A DNA stretch of 64,000 bases from Palsa-504 sp963744575 (GTDB lineage Bacteria; Actinomycetota; Actinomycetes; Streptosporangiales; Streptosporangiaceae). Below the pieces are notes generated by a model. It saw only the letters and a list, made by a program, of their open reading frames with translations. It was not told where the DNA came from and made no database searches. Location: NCBI GenBank assembly GCA_963744575.1, contig CAVUUF010000024.1, positions 1-64,000 of the forward strand, in the 5' to 3' direction. This document shows positions 7,518 to 15,180 of the stretch, in pieces; within the stretch, counting starts at the first letter, position 1, and each line of letters opens with the position of its first letter. A program made the translations under genes and the position numbers.

Positions 7518-8042
7518 GTGGCGGTGCCGAATCGGGCGTTGCTGACCCGCAGCGATCGGGTCTGGACGATCGCTGCGGCGGCCGGTGCGGCGGCGCTGTT
7601 GCGGGCGTCTGCGATCGCATTTACGGTGCTGAAGCTTCTCGGGGCGGCCTACCTGGTTTGGCTCGGGGTGCAGGCGTTGCGCGCGGCGCGGCATCGCGCG
7701 GTCGCCGAATCCGGCAATCTGGATTCCCGAAGCCCGAGCCGGGGCGCGCTGCTCGGCTTCCGGCAGGGGCTGCTGAGCAACCTGGCCAATCCCAAGATCG
7801 CGGTGTTCTTCACCAGCCTGCTGCCCCAGTTCATCTCCGCCCGAGCGCCGGTCCTCGCCCCGTCTCTGCTGCTCGGCAGCGTGTTTGTGGTGATGGGGGT
7901 GCTGTGGCTGTGCGGCTACGCGCTGATGATCGCAAAGGCATCAGGCGTGCTCACTCGCCCACGCGTCAAGGCGGTCCTTGACCGGATTACCGGCGTGGTG
8001 CTGATCGGCCTCGGCATCCGACTCGCGCTCGAACGGCGCTAG
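7518..8042 (+). pseudogene. LysE/RhtB-type amino-acid exporter, 5'-truncated
   Basis: The sequence from residue ~30 is a clear LysE/RhtB exporter: FTVLKLLGAAYLVWLGVQALR, then GFRQGLLSNLANPKIAVFFTSLLPQF, followed by two more membrane spans to IGLGIRLALE. Family members are about 205 residues and begin with a helix containing TPGPD. Here that first helix and the motif are missing and the first ~25 residues (MAVPNRALLTRSDRV) are not hydrophobic. I found no continuation of the missing part in any frame upstream to 7365. The gene is therefore probably non-functional, although a shortened product cannot be excluded. Confidence 0.65.
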
Positions 8043-8181
8043 AGCATACGCTCGACCCCAAGCTTTCAACGGATCGCCGCGAGCCGCACCAGCCGCGCCC
8101 CAGTCAGGGTTCCCGACTGCGACGGCGCTCGCGGCGTACGGGCTGGAACCACGGTGGCCGTCCCTGTGCAAAAGTGCTGGC

Positions 8182-8453
8182 ATGAGCGGCTCGACCAACT
8201 CGTCGGCGAGCATCGCCGACGCGTACTTCGATGCTTGGACGCGCAACGACATCGAGCGGGTGCGTCCGCTGCTACACGACGACGTCGACTTCCTCGGCGC
8301 CCTGGGAACGACACGCGGCGTCAAAGAGACACTCACCGGACTGGGGGCGCCAGGTTTGCGATGCCCGAGCATGTCGAGGTGGTCCGCCGCTGGGTCGACG
8401 GCCCTGACGTGCTGACCTGGTTTGAGCTGCGGACCGCGACCGCTGGACGCTGA
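8182..8453 (+). pseudogene. SnoaL/NTF2-like gene broken by a homopolymer frameshift
   Basis: The first frame (SIADAYFDAWTRNDIERVRPLLHDDVDF, then TRGVKETLTGL) is a typical NTF2-like start. It goes out of frame at the five-G run at 8343-8347, and the adjacent frame continues ARFAMPEHVEVVRRWVDGPDVLTWFELRTAT. One additional G would rejoin the two. The end also looks damaged, since the usual final strand is missing after ELRTAT and the frame closes at 8453. It sits 83 bp before the arginase-family gene. A nuclear-transport-factor-2 fold is clear; function is not. Confidence 0.55.
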
Positions 8454-8523
8454 CGATCCGCTTGCGGAACAACGTGGGATTCGACGGTAGGGGGATTCCC
8501 CGCGGTGGCTCCTGGTGGCCTCG

Positions 8524-8529
8524 TAGGAT
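8524..8529 (+). promoter_or_regulatory. -10 hexamer for a leaderless start at 8536
   Basis: TAGGAT ends 6 nt before the ATG at 8536 and there is no ribosome binding site, which suggests a leaderless transcript. No -35 match is seen. Confidence 0.35.
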
Positions 8530-8535
8530 CGGCTG

Positions 8536-9393
8536 ATGATCCGCTTGGTGTCGGTGCCGTATCACCTCGGGCGCGCGCGGGTCGGCATGGGTGCCGGCCC
8601 CGACCGGTTGCTTGCCGGCGGGGCAGCGCGTGCGGTGGCCGGGCCGGAAGCCGAGGTGACGGTCGACGAAGTGACGCTCCCGGGACCCTTCGAGCACGAG
8701 ATCGGCTCCCACTTCCAGCTGCAGGGAGCGCTCGCGAACCACGTGCGGAAGATCAGCGCCGAAGGCCACTTCCCGATCGTTCTCGGCGGCAACTGCAGCA
8801 GCGTCCTGGGCGTCGTGGCGGGGCTGGGAGCAGGGCACGGCGGCGTCGTCTGGTTCGACGCCCACGCTGACGCGAACACCCCGGAGACGACGAGCAGCGG
8901 TTTTCTGGACGGGATGCCCGTCGCGGTCTTGACCGGACGATGCTGGCGGACAATGGCGACCTCGGCCATCCCCGGGTTCGCTCCCGTGCCCGACGAGCAT
9001 GTGGTCCTGGCCGGTGTCCGCTCCGTCGATGACAACGAGCAGGCGCTGCTGGACACCTCGCAGATCGGCGTGGTGCCTGCCGCCGGGCTGTCCGAGGGTG
9101 CCGCTTTCGGCCAGCTGCTGCGCGCGCTGTCCGTCCGGGCCGGCGGCGTCCACGTGCACGTCGACCTGGACGTCATCGACCTCGATGACGGACGCGCCAA
9201 CGAGTTCGCCGCTGCCGGCGGACCCACGCTGGACGCACTCGACGGCGCGATCAGGCAGATCGGCGAGTACTGCAAGGTCAACAGCGTCAGCCTGACCTCA
9301 TATAACCCCTCCGTCGACGACGACGAAGGCGCACTCCGCGCCGGCCTGCGGCTGCTTCATACGCTCGGTCAGCTCGCGCCATCCGGGCAGTAG
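8536..9393 (+). CDS. Arginase/agmatinase/formiminoglutamase-family hydrolase with altered metal site
   Basis: A 285-residue ureohydrolase-fold protein. Three metal-site blocks are visible. The first is GGNCSS near residue 84, where most members have GGDHS. The second is WFDAHADANTPETT near residue 112, matching DAHxD. The third is HVDLDVIDLDD near residue 212, matching DxDxxD. DGMP follows the second block as usual. The first block lacks the histidine that binds one manganese in arginase, so a one-metal or altered site is likely; GGNC/GGDC variants do exist in distant members of the family. The substrate is probably a guanidino or formimino compound, but this is inference. It is a single gene with a possible leaderless promoter. 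Confidence 0.85.
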   Translation: MIRLVSVPYHLGRARVGMGAGPDRLLAGGAARAVAGPEAEVTVDEVTLPGPFEHEIGSHFQLQGALANHVRKISAEGHFPIVLGGNCSSVLGVVAGLGAGHGGVVWFDAHADANTPETTSSGFLDGMPVAVLTGRCWRTMATSAIPGFAPVPDEHVVLAGVRSVDDNEQALLDTSQIGVVPAAGLSEGAAFGQLLRALSVRAGGVHVHVDLDVIDLDDGRANEFAAAGGPTLDALDGAIRQIGEYCKVNSVSLTSYNPSVDDDEGALRAGLRLLHTLGQLAPSGQ

Positions 9394-9842
9394 CCCAAGC
9401 CGCCGCCCTAACACCGTCCCGCTGCGCGATCGTCTACCGGGACGGCCGCGTTCCCAATGACCGCGCCGGGAGCAACCGCGGCTGGTGCCGCACGACTCCG
9501 CCGGCAGCGAGTAGCGCTGAGGGCCGTCCCGAACGGGCTGATCTGCACTCAATGCGGCACTTGCGGCCGCCCTCGGAGAGAATTAAATATTCGGCGATCA
9601 GGTCGCTCGTGCTCCGGAGTACTGGTCGCGCTGCGTGACGATCGCTGATTGCGGCCGCCGCGCGGGATCCGCCCAGTTGCTGGCAGCACTTCGGCACGCC
9701 AGGCTGCCGCGCTCCCTACCGGCCAGATGGGGGAGTTCGGTGATGTGCCGACTGGCGGGACTGTGCTGCCCGAAGAGGTGCTCGCAGGCGGCGTCGCGAG
9801 CGCGGGGAGTACGGCGGCACGCCTGCCGGCGCGGCGGCCGCT
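9394..9842 (+). other. Intergenic stretch with no supported gene
   Basis: This 449-nt stretch lies between two convergent genes. Frames on both strands have arginine- and proline-rich compositions without family signals. A short AT-rich patch (GAATTAAATATTC near 9580) stands out from the high-GC background. I see no clear terminator hairpin. Confidence 0.4.
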
Positions 9843-10361
9843 TCACGAAGTGCGCAAGGACGACCCCGTCTCCAGCAGGGTCTTCAGGCTGGCCAGGACG
9901 GCGGGCCACCCCGCGGAGATCGCTGGCAGCACGGCGCTGCCCGGCGCGAAGCCGTCGTGGGTGACGGTGAGCTTGACGACACCGTGGCCGACGTCCTCGA
10001 TGTCGAAGGCGACCTTGGAGCGGGCCTCGGCGCGCCAGGTCGCGGCGGTCGCCTCGTCCATGCCGACAGCCGCGGCCCACTCAGGGGTGATCGTGTGCCA
10101 GGTGTAGGCCAGCCGGCGGGGCGGATGGGACTCGAGGATCACCTGCTCGGGACCGATCACGGCCAGTCCGACTTCGTCGTGCGCCATCTGGTAGGTGGAG
10201 CCCTTCTTCCAGTCGGAACGGATTGTCTTCGGACCAGCCTTCTGGTGCCGCCAGTAGCGCCTCATCAATGCGGGGTCGGTGAGGCCCTGCCACACGCGCT
10301 CAGGCGTCTCCTGGATGTAGGTCGTGTAGACGAAGGCGGTCTGCTCACCCTTGGCGTCCAT
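9843..10361 (-). CDS. SRPBCC (AHSA1-like) domain protein
   Basis: A 172-residue helix-grip protein: FVYTTYIQETPERVWQGLTDPALMRRYW, then KKGSTYQM, the strand GPEQVILESHPPRRLAYTWH and the C-terminal helix AVLPAISAGWPAVLASLKTLLETG. This is the polyketide-cyclase/AHSA1 pattern. The ATG at 10361 is preferred because GGGGAGGT lies 7 nt upstream, whereas the frame before it looks non-coding. Usually an ArsR repressor precedes such a gene in an operon; here the upstream DNA holds only an integrase fragment on the other strand, so the partner seems lost. Ligand unknown. Confidence 0.85.
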   Translation of the reverse strand: MDAKGEQTAFVYTTYIQETPERVWQGLTDPALMRRYWRHQKAGPKTIRSDWKKGSTYQMAHDEVGLAVIGPEQVILESHPPRRLAYTWHTITPEWAAAVGMDEATAATWRAEARSKVAFDIEDVGHGVVKLTVTHDGFAPGSAVLPAISAGWPAVLASLKTLLETGSSLRTS

Positions 10362-10705
10362 GGCGGTGACCTCCCCGGTGCGGTAGCGGGATTCGGTCTG
10401 GCACGTACCCGAGTTCGGTTGGACGCATGCCGCGAGGTAGGGATGCGAATGGGGCGATCGCCAGGCCCGATGGCCGGTTCCTGCAACCGGCGTCCCGATG
10501 CTCACGATGCGGGCCGACAGCCCGCCCCGCAGCGCCGACCGGGGCGACGAGCACATGACGCGGCCTCGCCCCCGAACGGCGGCCGCCGAGCGCACGGAGC
10601 CGGGCGCCCAACGCCGTCGATCGGGCGGATGCTACGCCGAGGTCCTTTTCGAAACCACGGGCTTCGACCTGCGAGAGCGGGAAGTTCGAGCACTTCTTTG
10701 CGGCG

Positions 10706-10806
10706 CGTGTGCGGATGGACGGCGGCTGGACCGGCACGGCGCTAGGCGGATCGTCCGCAAGGTCGCCCGCCGTGCCAGGATTACCAAGGCCGTCACCCGG
10801 TCACGG
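10706..10806 (+). pseudogene. Fragment of a tyrosine-recombinase (phage integrase) gene
   Basis: A plus-strand frame reads ADGRRLDRHGARRIVRKV followed by ARRARITKAVT. This matches the segment just before the catalytic HxLRH box in a group of actinobacterial integrases (RLDRHGAxRIVRKxARRAGITKxVTPH). The expected PHTLRHA that follows is absent, and the sequence goes to unrelated codons. Only this ~33-codon piece remains. The match is by motif only. Confidence 0.4.
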
Positions 10807-11014
10807 CCGCAGACAGAACTCCCCTTGCCGGCGATCCGATGCGTACTTGTCGGTGACGTACCGCATCTCAAGGCAAACGCGAACCGCACAATAGGTGCGC
10901 CAGCGGCTCCTTTGCACGCGACCAGTGTTGCCCGCAGAACTGGCGGTTCGGATTCGCTGATCAGCGGCGATGGCCTGCCCGGGATCGCCAGCCTGGACCG
11001 GCCAAAGACACGCG

Positions 11015-11401
11015 CTACCCGGAGGCCAGGTGGTCAAGGGCGCCGGCCATGCTGGGACGGCCATCGGCTGCGGACATCGTCCAGGTGACGAACTTGGTCA
11101 GTCCCATGTACGGCTTGAGCGAGATCATCAGCTGGACGTGCGGAGGAGTGCGCATGAACTCCCGGAGCGCAGTGTTGTCTGTCCAGACCAACAGGGTCCA
11201 GTAGTCGCGGGCCAGCGGTCTGGCCCGTAGCGTGTAGCCGATCAGGCCGTCTGCGGTGGCCAGCTGCTTGCGCACCGCGGCGACTGCTCGGAAGAAGCGC
11301 ACCGTGCCGGTGATCCGCTTGAGCGGCAGGTGGGAGGCCATGACCAGGTAGCCGGTTCCGGGTTCCATCTCCGCGCGGGCTGTCCAGGGCAGGTCAGGCA
11401 T
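11015..11401 (-). CDS. DUF3291/monooxygenase-like dimeric alpha-beta barrel protein
   Basis: A 128-residue protein with the pattern of DUF3291 and spheroidene-monooxygenase-like proteins: GYLVMASHLPLKRITGTVRFF, then the helix RAVAAVRKQLATADGLIGYTL, a YWTLLVWTDNTALREFM segment that is typical of antibiotic-biosynthesis-monooxygenase folds, and KFVTWTMSA near the end. Such proteins form dimeric ferredoxin-like barrels; many lack proven chemistry. Start ATG 11401 is the natural one. It is divergent from the glycosylase gene to its right, sharing a 205-nt intergenic region. Confidence 0.75.
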   Translation of the reverse strand: MPDLPWTARAEMEPGTGYLVMASHLPLKRITGTVRFFRAVAAVRKQLATADGLIGYTLRARPLARDYWTLLVWTDNTALREFMRTPPHVQLMISLKPYMGLTKFVTWTMSAADGRPSMAGALDHLASG

Positions 11402-11606
11402 GGCTCCGAACCTATCAGCGGGACGAACCGGCCGGCGCGCGGGCCAGCCGATCTGGCCGGCTGCGCGGCCAAGACCGGCGAGGCAGCCACGCCGATTGGG
11501 GTGCTCGGCGCACTGGCCCGCGGGGCGCCAGGGTCCGATCGATCTTGGTGCTGGTGTCGGTGCCGTCCGCTACCGTGCGGGTATCGGTGAACGAGCGGAG
11601 CAGGCG

Positions 11607-12464
11607 ATGGCAGGACGTACGGCCGAGTTCGAGGTCCTGGGCCCGTGGTCGCTGCAGACCAGCCGACGGTTCTGGGAAGGCTTCACCCCAGCGGCGCTGG
11701 CAGGCGGGTCGGCCGGGCCGGGGCTGCGCACGGTGTTCTGTGCCGAGGGTGACTGGCGCCGTGCCGAAGCAGTGGTGACCCAGGCCGGGGATACCGCGTG
11801 CGTGGACCTGGCGGGCGACGGTGATCTTGATGCCGCCGCGGCGCAGGTGTGCCGGTTCCTGGCGCTGGACGTCGACGGGCGCGGCTGGCCGGAGATGGGC
11901 CGCCAGGACCCGGTGATAGCCGATCCGCAAGCGCGGTTGCCCGGGCCGCGGCCATGCGGTTTCCATTCCCCCGATGAGGCCGCGGCGTGGTCGGTGCTGG
12001 CGCAGCGGCTGCGCATCGTGCAGGCCGCCCGGCTGCGCGCTGAGCTGATCGCCCGCCACGGCCAGGACGGCGCGTTCCCCCTGCCGCACACCCTGGCCCG
12101 GCTCGACCTGGAACTTGCGGGCCGTAGGAGTGAGTACCTGCGAGCGGTCGCCGAGGCAGCCCTGGATGGGCTGCTGGACGGGGCGGCGCTTCGCGCCGTG
12201 GACCCCGGCCAGGCCATCCAGCGCGTGCAGCAGGTCAAGGGGTTCGGCCCGTTCGCCGCCGAACTGGTCGTGGTCCGCGGCGCGAACGCCCCCGACGCGC
12301 TGCCCCGCCACGAACGCCGGCTGGACGCCGAGATCGCCGAGCGCTACGGCCCCGGCCGCTCCCTGGCCGAGGTCTCGCAGGCGTGGCGGCCTTACCGTAC
12401 CTGGGCCGCCGTCCACCTGCGTGCGCTGCGCGAGCAGCGCACCGGCGAGATCGCCGGCCGCTGA
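11607..12464 (+). CDS. AlkA-like DNA-3-methyladenine glycosylase homolog without the usual catalytic Asp
   Basis: A 285-residue protein of the HhH-GPD superfamily. The N-terminal ~110 residues form an AlkA-type beta domain (FEVLGPWSLQTSRRFWEGFTP), and the C-terminal part has the helix-hairpin-helix VKGFGPFAAELVVVRG followed by APDALPRHERRLDAEI. In AlkA the equivalent stretch after the hairpin holds the catalytic Asp (LPDD). Here the positions read R-H-E-R, so the nucleophile may be a Glu or be absent. ATG 11607 has GGAG about 8 nt upstream. It may bind or excise damaged bases. Genes of this kind are often annotated as 3-methyladenine glycosylase. Confidence 0.78.
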   Translation: MAGRTAEFEVLGPWSLQTSRRFWEGFTPAALAGGSAGPGLRTVFCAEGDWRRAEAVVTQAGDTACVDLAGDGDLDAAAAQVCRFLALDVDGRGWPEMGRQDPVIADPQARLPGPRPCGFHSPDEAAAWSVLAQRLRIVQAARLRAELIARHGQDGAFPLPHTLARLDLELAGRRSEYLRAVAEAALDGLLDGAALRAVDPGQAIQRVQQVKGFGPFAAELVVVRGANAPDALPRHERRLDAEIAERYGPGRSLAEVSQAWRPYRTWAAVHLRALREQRTGEIAGR

Positions 12465-12763
12465 GCCACCGCCCGCCCGTACACGCTCAGTGACCATGCC
12501 TTGAATCGCTGAGCTACGCTAACCGCCGATCTGGCCGCTTTCGAGCGCGGACTTTCTGCGGTTGCGGCCGCACATATCGGGCCGTTCCGTCGCGCCGGTA
12601 CTGGCAGGCGCCTGCGGGTGCTCTGCGTGCCCTGAACCTGCGATCGCGGGCGTGCGCCTGGCGCGGTCGGCGGCAGATGGCCAGTTGTGCGCGACACTGG
12701 GTGGGCGGGTATCTCGATGGCACTGAAGGCCATGGGGATCCGGCCAGGGAGCGGAGGTTGGCG

Positions 12764-13486
12764 ATGACGGCGATGGACCCTGTGCCAGCGGCTCCTTCCC
12801 CGCCCCCGGCGGAGGGGGACGCGCTTTACGACGCCCGCCGCGGCGTCTACTACGTCAAGCCGGTGCTGCGCGGCTGGCTGCACCTGCTGTCGTTCGGGGC
12901 GTCGCTGGTGCTGGGCACCTTGCTGGTGGCCAGCGCCCGCGGCGCGGTGCGGATCACGGCTGTGGCCATCTACGCGGCCAGCGTGAGCGCCCTGTTCGGG
13001 ATGAGCGCGCTGTATCACCGCGGTACCTGGACGGCGGCGTGGAACCGGCGGCTGCAGCGCCTGGACCACACGATGATCTTCCTGCTCATCGCCGGCACCG
13101 CCACCCCCGCCTTCCTGCTGGCCACGTCCGGTACCTTCCGGCTGGCCTGCATGATCATGATGTGGGCACTGACCGTGACCGCGGCCGCGCTGCGCCTGGC
13201 CTGGATGGGCGCACCGGAGCTGGTGGCCGGCTCGACGTTCGTCGGGCTGGGCTGGGTCGCTGTGCTTGCGCTGCCGGGCGTGTGGATTCATGCCGGGGCG
13301 GCGGCCGGGGTCTTGATGCTCGCGGGCGGGCTGCTGTACACGGCCGGGGCATTGTGCTATCACCGGCGCTGGCCCGACCCGTACCCGGCCGTGTTCGGCT
13401 ACCACGAGGTCTTTCACGCCTGTGTCTGCGCCGCCGCGGCGTGCCAGTACGCCGCGATAGCGCTGTTCATCCCGAGCCGGGGCTGA
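12764..13486 (+). CDS. Hemolysin III / TrhA (YqfA) family membrane protein
   Basis: A 240-residue protein of the PAQR-related hemolysin III family with seven hydrophobic spans. Family marks visible are KPVLRGWLHL near the start, the SALFGMSALYHR block with conserved Ser and His, LQRLDHTMIFLLIAGTATP, and the C-terminal FGYHEVFHACVCAAAACQY with two conserved histidines. These His, Ser and Asp residues bind zinc in the related adiponectin receptors. The ATG at 12764 has GCGGAGG 6 nt before it. Its role in bacteria is not well established (membrane homeostasis has been proposed); a haemolytic role is not implied. It is a single gene, followed after 209 nt by a convergent cold-shock gene. Confidence 0.9.
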   Translation: MTAMDPVPAAPSPPPAEGDALYDARRGVYYVKPVLRGWLHLLSFGASLVLGTLLVASARGAVRITAVAIYAASVSALFGMSALYHRGTWTAAWNRRLQRLDHTMIFLLIAGTATPAFLLATSGTFRLACMIMMWALTVTAAALRLAWMGAPELVAGSTFVGLGWVAVLALPGVWIHAGAAAGVLMLAGGLLYTAGALCYHRRWPDPYPAVFGYHEVFHACVCAAAACQYAAIALFIPSRG

Positions 13487-13695
13487 CACGGGCTGGGCAC
13501 GAGGCGGCAGGGCTCAGCGGAACGCGGTGCTGCCGGGTTACCACCTGGCCCCGGGCCGCGCGGCCCGGGGCCTGCCGCGGACCAGCCGGAAATCCCCCGC
13601 CGGCCACCCGGCCATCACCGCGGAACGGCTCCAGCGCCGGTACCCGGCGCCAGGCCCGGCGATCGCGCTGCGCCCGGGGTGATCGGCCCGGTCCG

Positions 13696-13899
13696 TCAGC
13701 CGGTGACCCTGACGTTCTCCGCCTGGGGCCCCTTCTGGCTCTGGGTGATGTCGAACTCGACCTTCTGGCCCTCCTCAAGGCTGCGGTAGCCGCCGCCGGT
13801 GATCGCGCTGAAATGCACGAAGACATCCGGACCGCCCTCGGCGGCGATGAAACCGTAGCCTTTGTCGCCGTTGAACCACTTCACCGTGCCCTGCGTCAT
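13696..13899 (-). CDS. cspA: Cold-shock protein
   Basis: A 67-residue CspA-family protein, the normal length. The RNA-binding motifs KGYGFI (RNP1-like, residues 13-18) and VFVHF (RNP2-like, residues 26-30) are intact, as are the start TVKWFN and the end QAENVRV. These proteins bind single-stranded RNA and DNA and act as RNA chaperones. ATG 13899 has GAAGGT 4-5 nt upstream. It is a single gene convergent with the hemolysin III gene. Confidence 0.95.
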   Translation of the reverse strand: MTQGTVKWFNGDKGYGFIAAEGGPDVFVHFSAITGGGYRSLEEGQKVEFDITQSQKGPQAENVRVTG

Positions 13900-14198
13900 C
13901 TTGACCTTCTCTGTCCTGGGCCCGGCGCCGCCACCACGTCGGGCAATCGCTCTGACCCAGCCTGTCACCCCGCACCCGGCGCAAGTGCACCGGGCGGCCC
14001 TGCGCGCGTGGCCGCCAGCAAGACCCGTGGTCCGCAGGGCCGCGCACCATCGATCCGAGCCCCTGTGCCGGGCAGTACCTGCTCTCATGCCTGGTCCGGG
14101 ATCGCCTGCTCGGGCCTGGGCGAGGCCGACGCGGATGCGGTGATCGGAGCCGGTGGCCTGTTTCGCGCCCGGAGCGAGAAGTTTAATGGAAGCTTTTA

Positions 14199-14447
14199 TG
14201 ACTATGACGGCCGCCGAACCTGGCCGGGCGGCTGGAGGCGGCCGGGTTTTGCCGCCGAGGGTGAGGAGTGGCTGATGGTGGCCGAGATATCGGCGGTGCC
14301 GGCGCGGGTGGCGCTGCCGCCGGTGGTGCGGCTGCTGCGGGTGACCGACCCGGTCGGCGTAGGCCTGCTGATCGAGGTGCACGAGCGGGTCTTCGGCACT
14401 CCCGGCTGCGCCAGTCGCTGCTGGCCCAGTTGCGCGGCTGCCCGGTC
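14199..14447 (+). pseudogene. N-terminal fragment of a GNAT acetyltransferase gene
   Basis: Codons up to ~14,400 read GFAAEGEEWLMVAEISAVPA, then RLLRVTDPVGVGLLIEVHERVFGT, a pattern seen in the first third of certain actinobacterial GNAT acetyltransferases. The next part of the same family (SRLRQSLLAQLRG) appears in the neighbouring frame from 14,400. A 7-nt deletion is enough to explain the shift, since related proteins read FGTDHSRLR here. The GNAT fold then stops and integrase sequence begins within a few bases. The acetyl-CoA site (RGxGxA) is not present. The gene looks cut by the integrase-related event and then damaged. Confidence 0.5.
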
Positions 14448-14448
14448 G

Positions 14449-15093
14449 ATGAACCTGGATCAGATCCGCGCGCTCCTCGGGCTCGAGCTCACCCCCTGGT
14501 GGCAGGCTTACCTCACGGTCGCGCTCATGTGCGGGCTGCGGCCCGGTGAGCTACTCGGCCTGCGCTGGGAAGACGTGGACTTCAAGGCAGGCGTGATCCG
14601 CGTGCGGAAACGCCTCAAGGCACTCCCCGACCCAGCGGCCGGGAAGCGGCAGCTCGTCCTTGAGACCCTGAAGACAGAGCGGTCCAAGCGCACGATCAGG
14701 ATGCCCCAGCAGGTCGCCGCGGCCCTGCTTATCCTGCGCAAGGAGCAGGCCGCCACCAGGCTGAAGCTCGGCGCCGCCTATGACGTACGCCGCCTATCCA
14801 TGGTGTTCGGCGACGGAGCCGGAGCCCCGAAGTGGCCCCAGGATGTCCGGCGCCACTTCAAGACGCTATGCGGCCGCGCCGGCGTCGGGACGGACTGGTC
14901 GCCCCGCGAGCGGCGGCACACGTTCGTGTCGGTGCTATCGGACTCCGGGGTGGACATCGAGCAGATCGCCGACGCCGTGGGCCACGTCAACTCGACGGTC
15001 ACCAAGGCCGTGTACCGTCACCAGATCGCCGACGAGGTCACCTCCGTGGCGACAGCGATGGACACGATATTCGGCCACGCGAAAGGCTCCTGA
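14449..15093 (+). pseudogene. Phage-type tyrosine integrase, catalytic domain only
   Basis: About 214 codons correspond to the catalytic domain of a tyrosine recombinase. Visible are the first arginine (GLRPGELLGLRWEDVDF), the central beta hairpin and KTERSKRTIRMP, the second arginine box WSPRERRHTFVSVLSD, the GH in AVGHVN, and the tyrosine in KAVYRHQ. Normal integrases are ~380-420 residues with an N-terminal SAM-like and arm-binding domain; here both are missing, and a GNAT fragment joins directly upstream. It could still make a protein from ATG 14449 but should not bind its sites well. It marks the boundary between the accessory region and the conserved pruA region, and no tRNA gene lies beside it. 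Confidence 0.75.
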
Positions 15094-15141
15094 GCGCCAT
15101 AGGCTCCCTCAACGGCTCCCACACACTGCCGAAAAGGTCGG

Positions 15142-15176
15142 GTAGTTGGTCCGTGACCAGCGGAAACTACTTTATT
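15142..15176 (+). terminator. Stem-loop with a short T-rich tail after the integrase fragment
   Basis: GTAGTT-GGTC (15142-15151) pairs with GACC (15055-type loop of 3 nt; at 15155-15158) and AACTAC (15165-15170), with a 6-nt bulge on one side, and TTTATT follows. It lies between the convergent integrase fragment and pruA. The bulge makes it a weak terminator candidate. Confidence 0.3.
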
Positions 15177-15180
15177 GCCG

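Noticed and set aside
9598..10080. 160-codon frame on the minus strand near the SRPBCC gene
   Set aside because: Its composition (RRxxRG) is typical of shifted frames; the SRPBCC frame explains the region.
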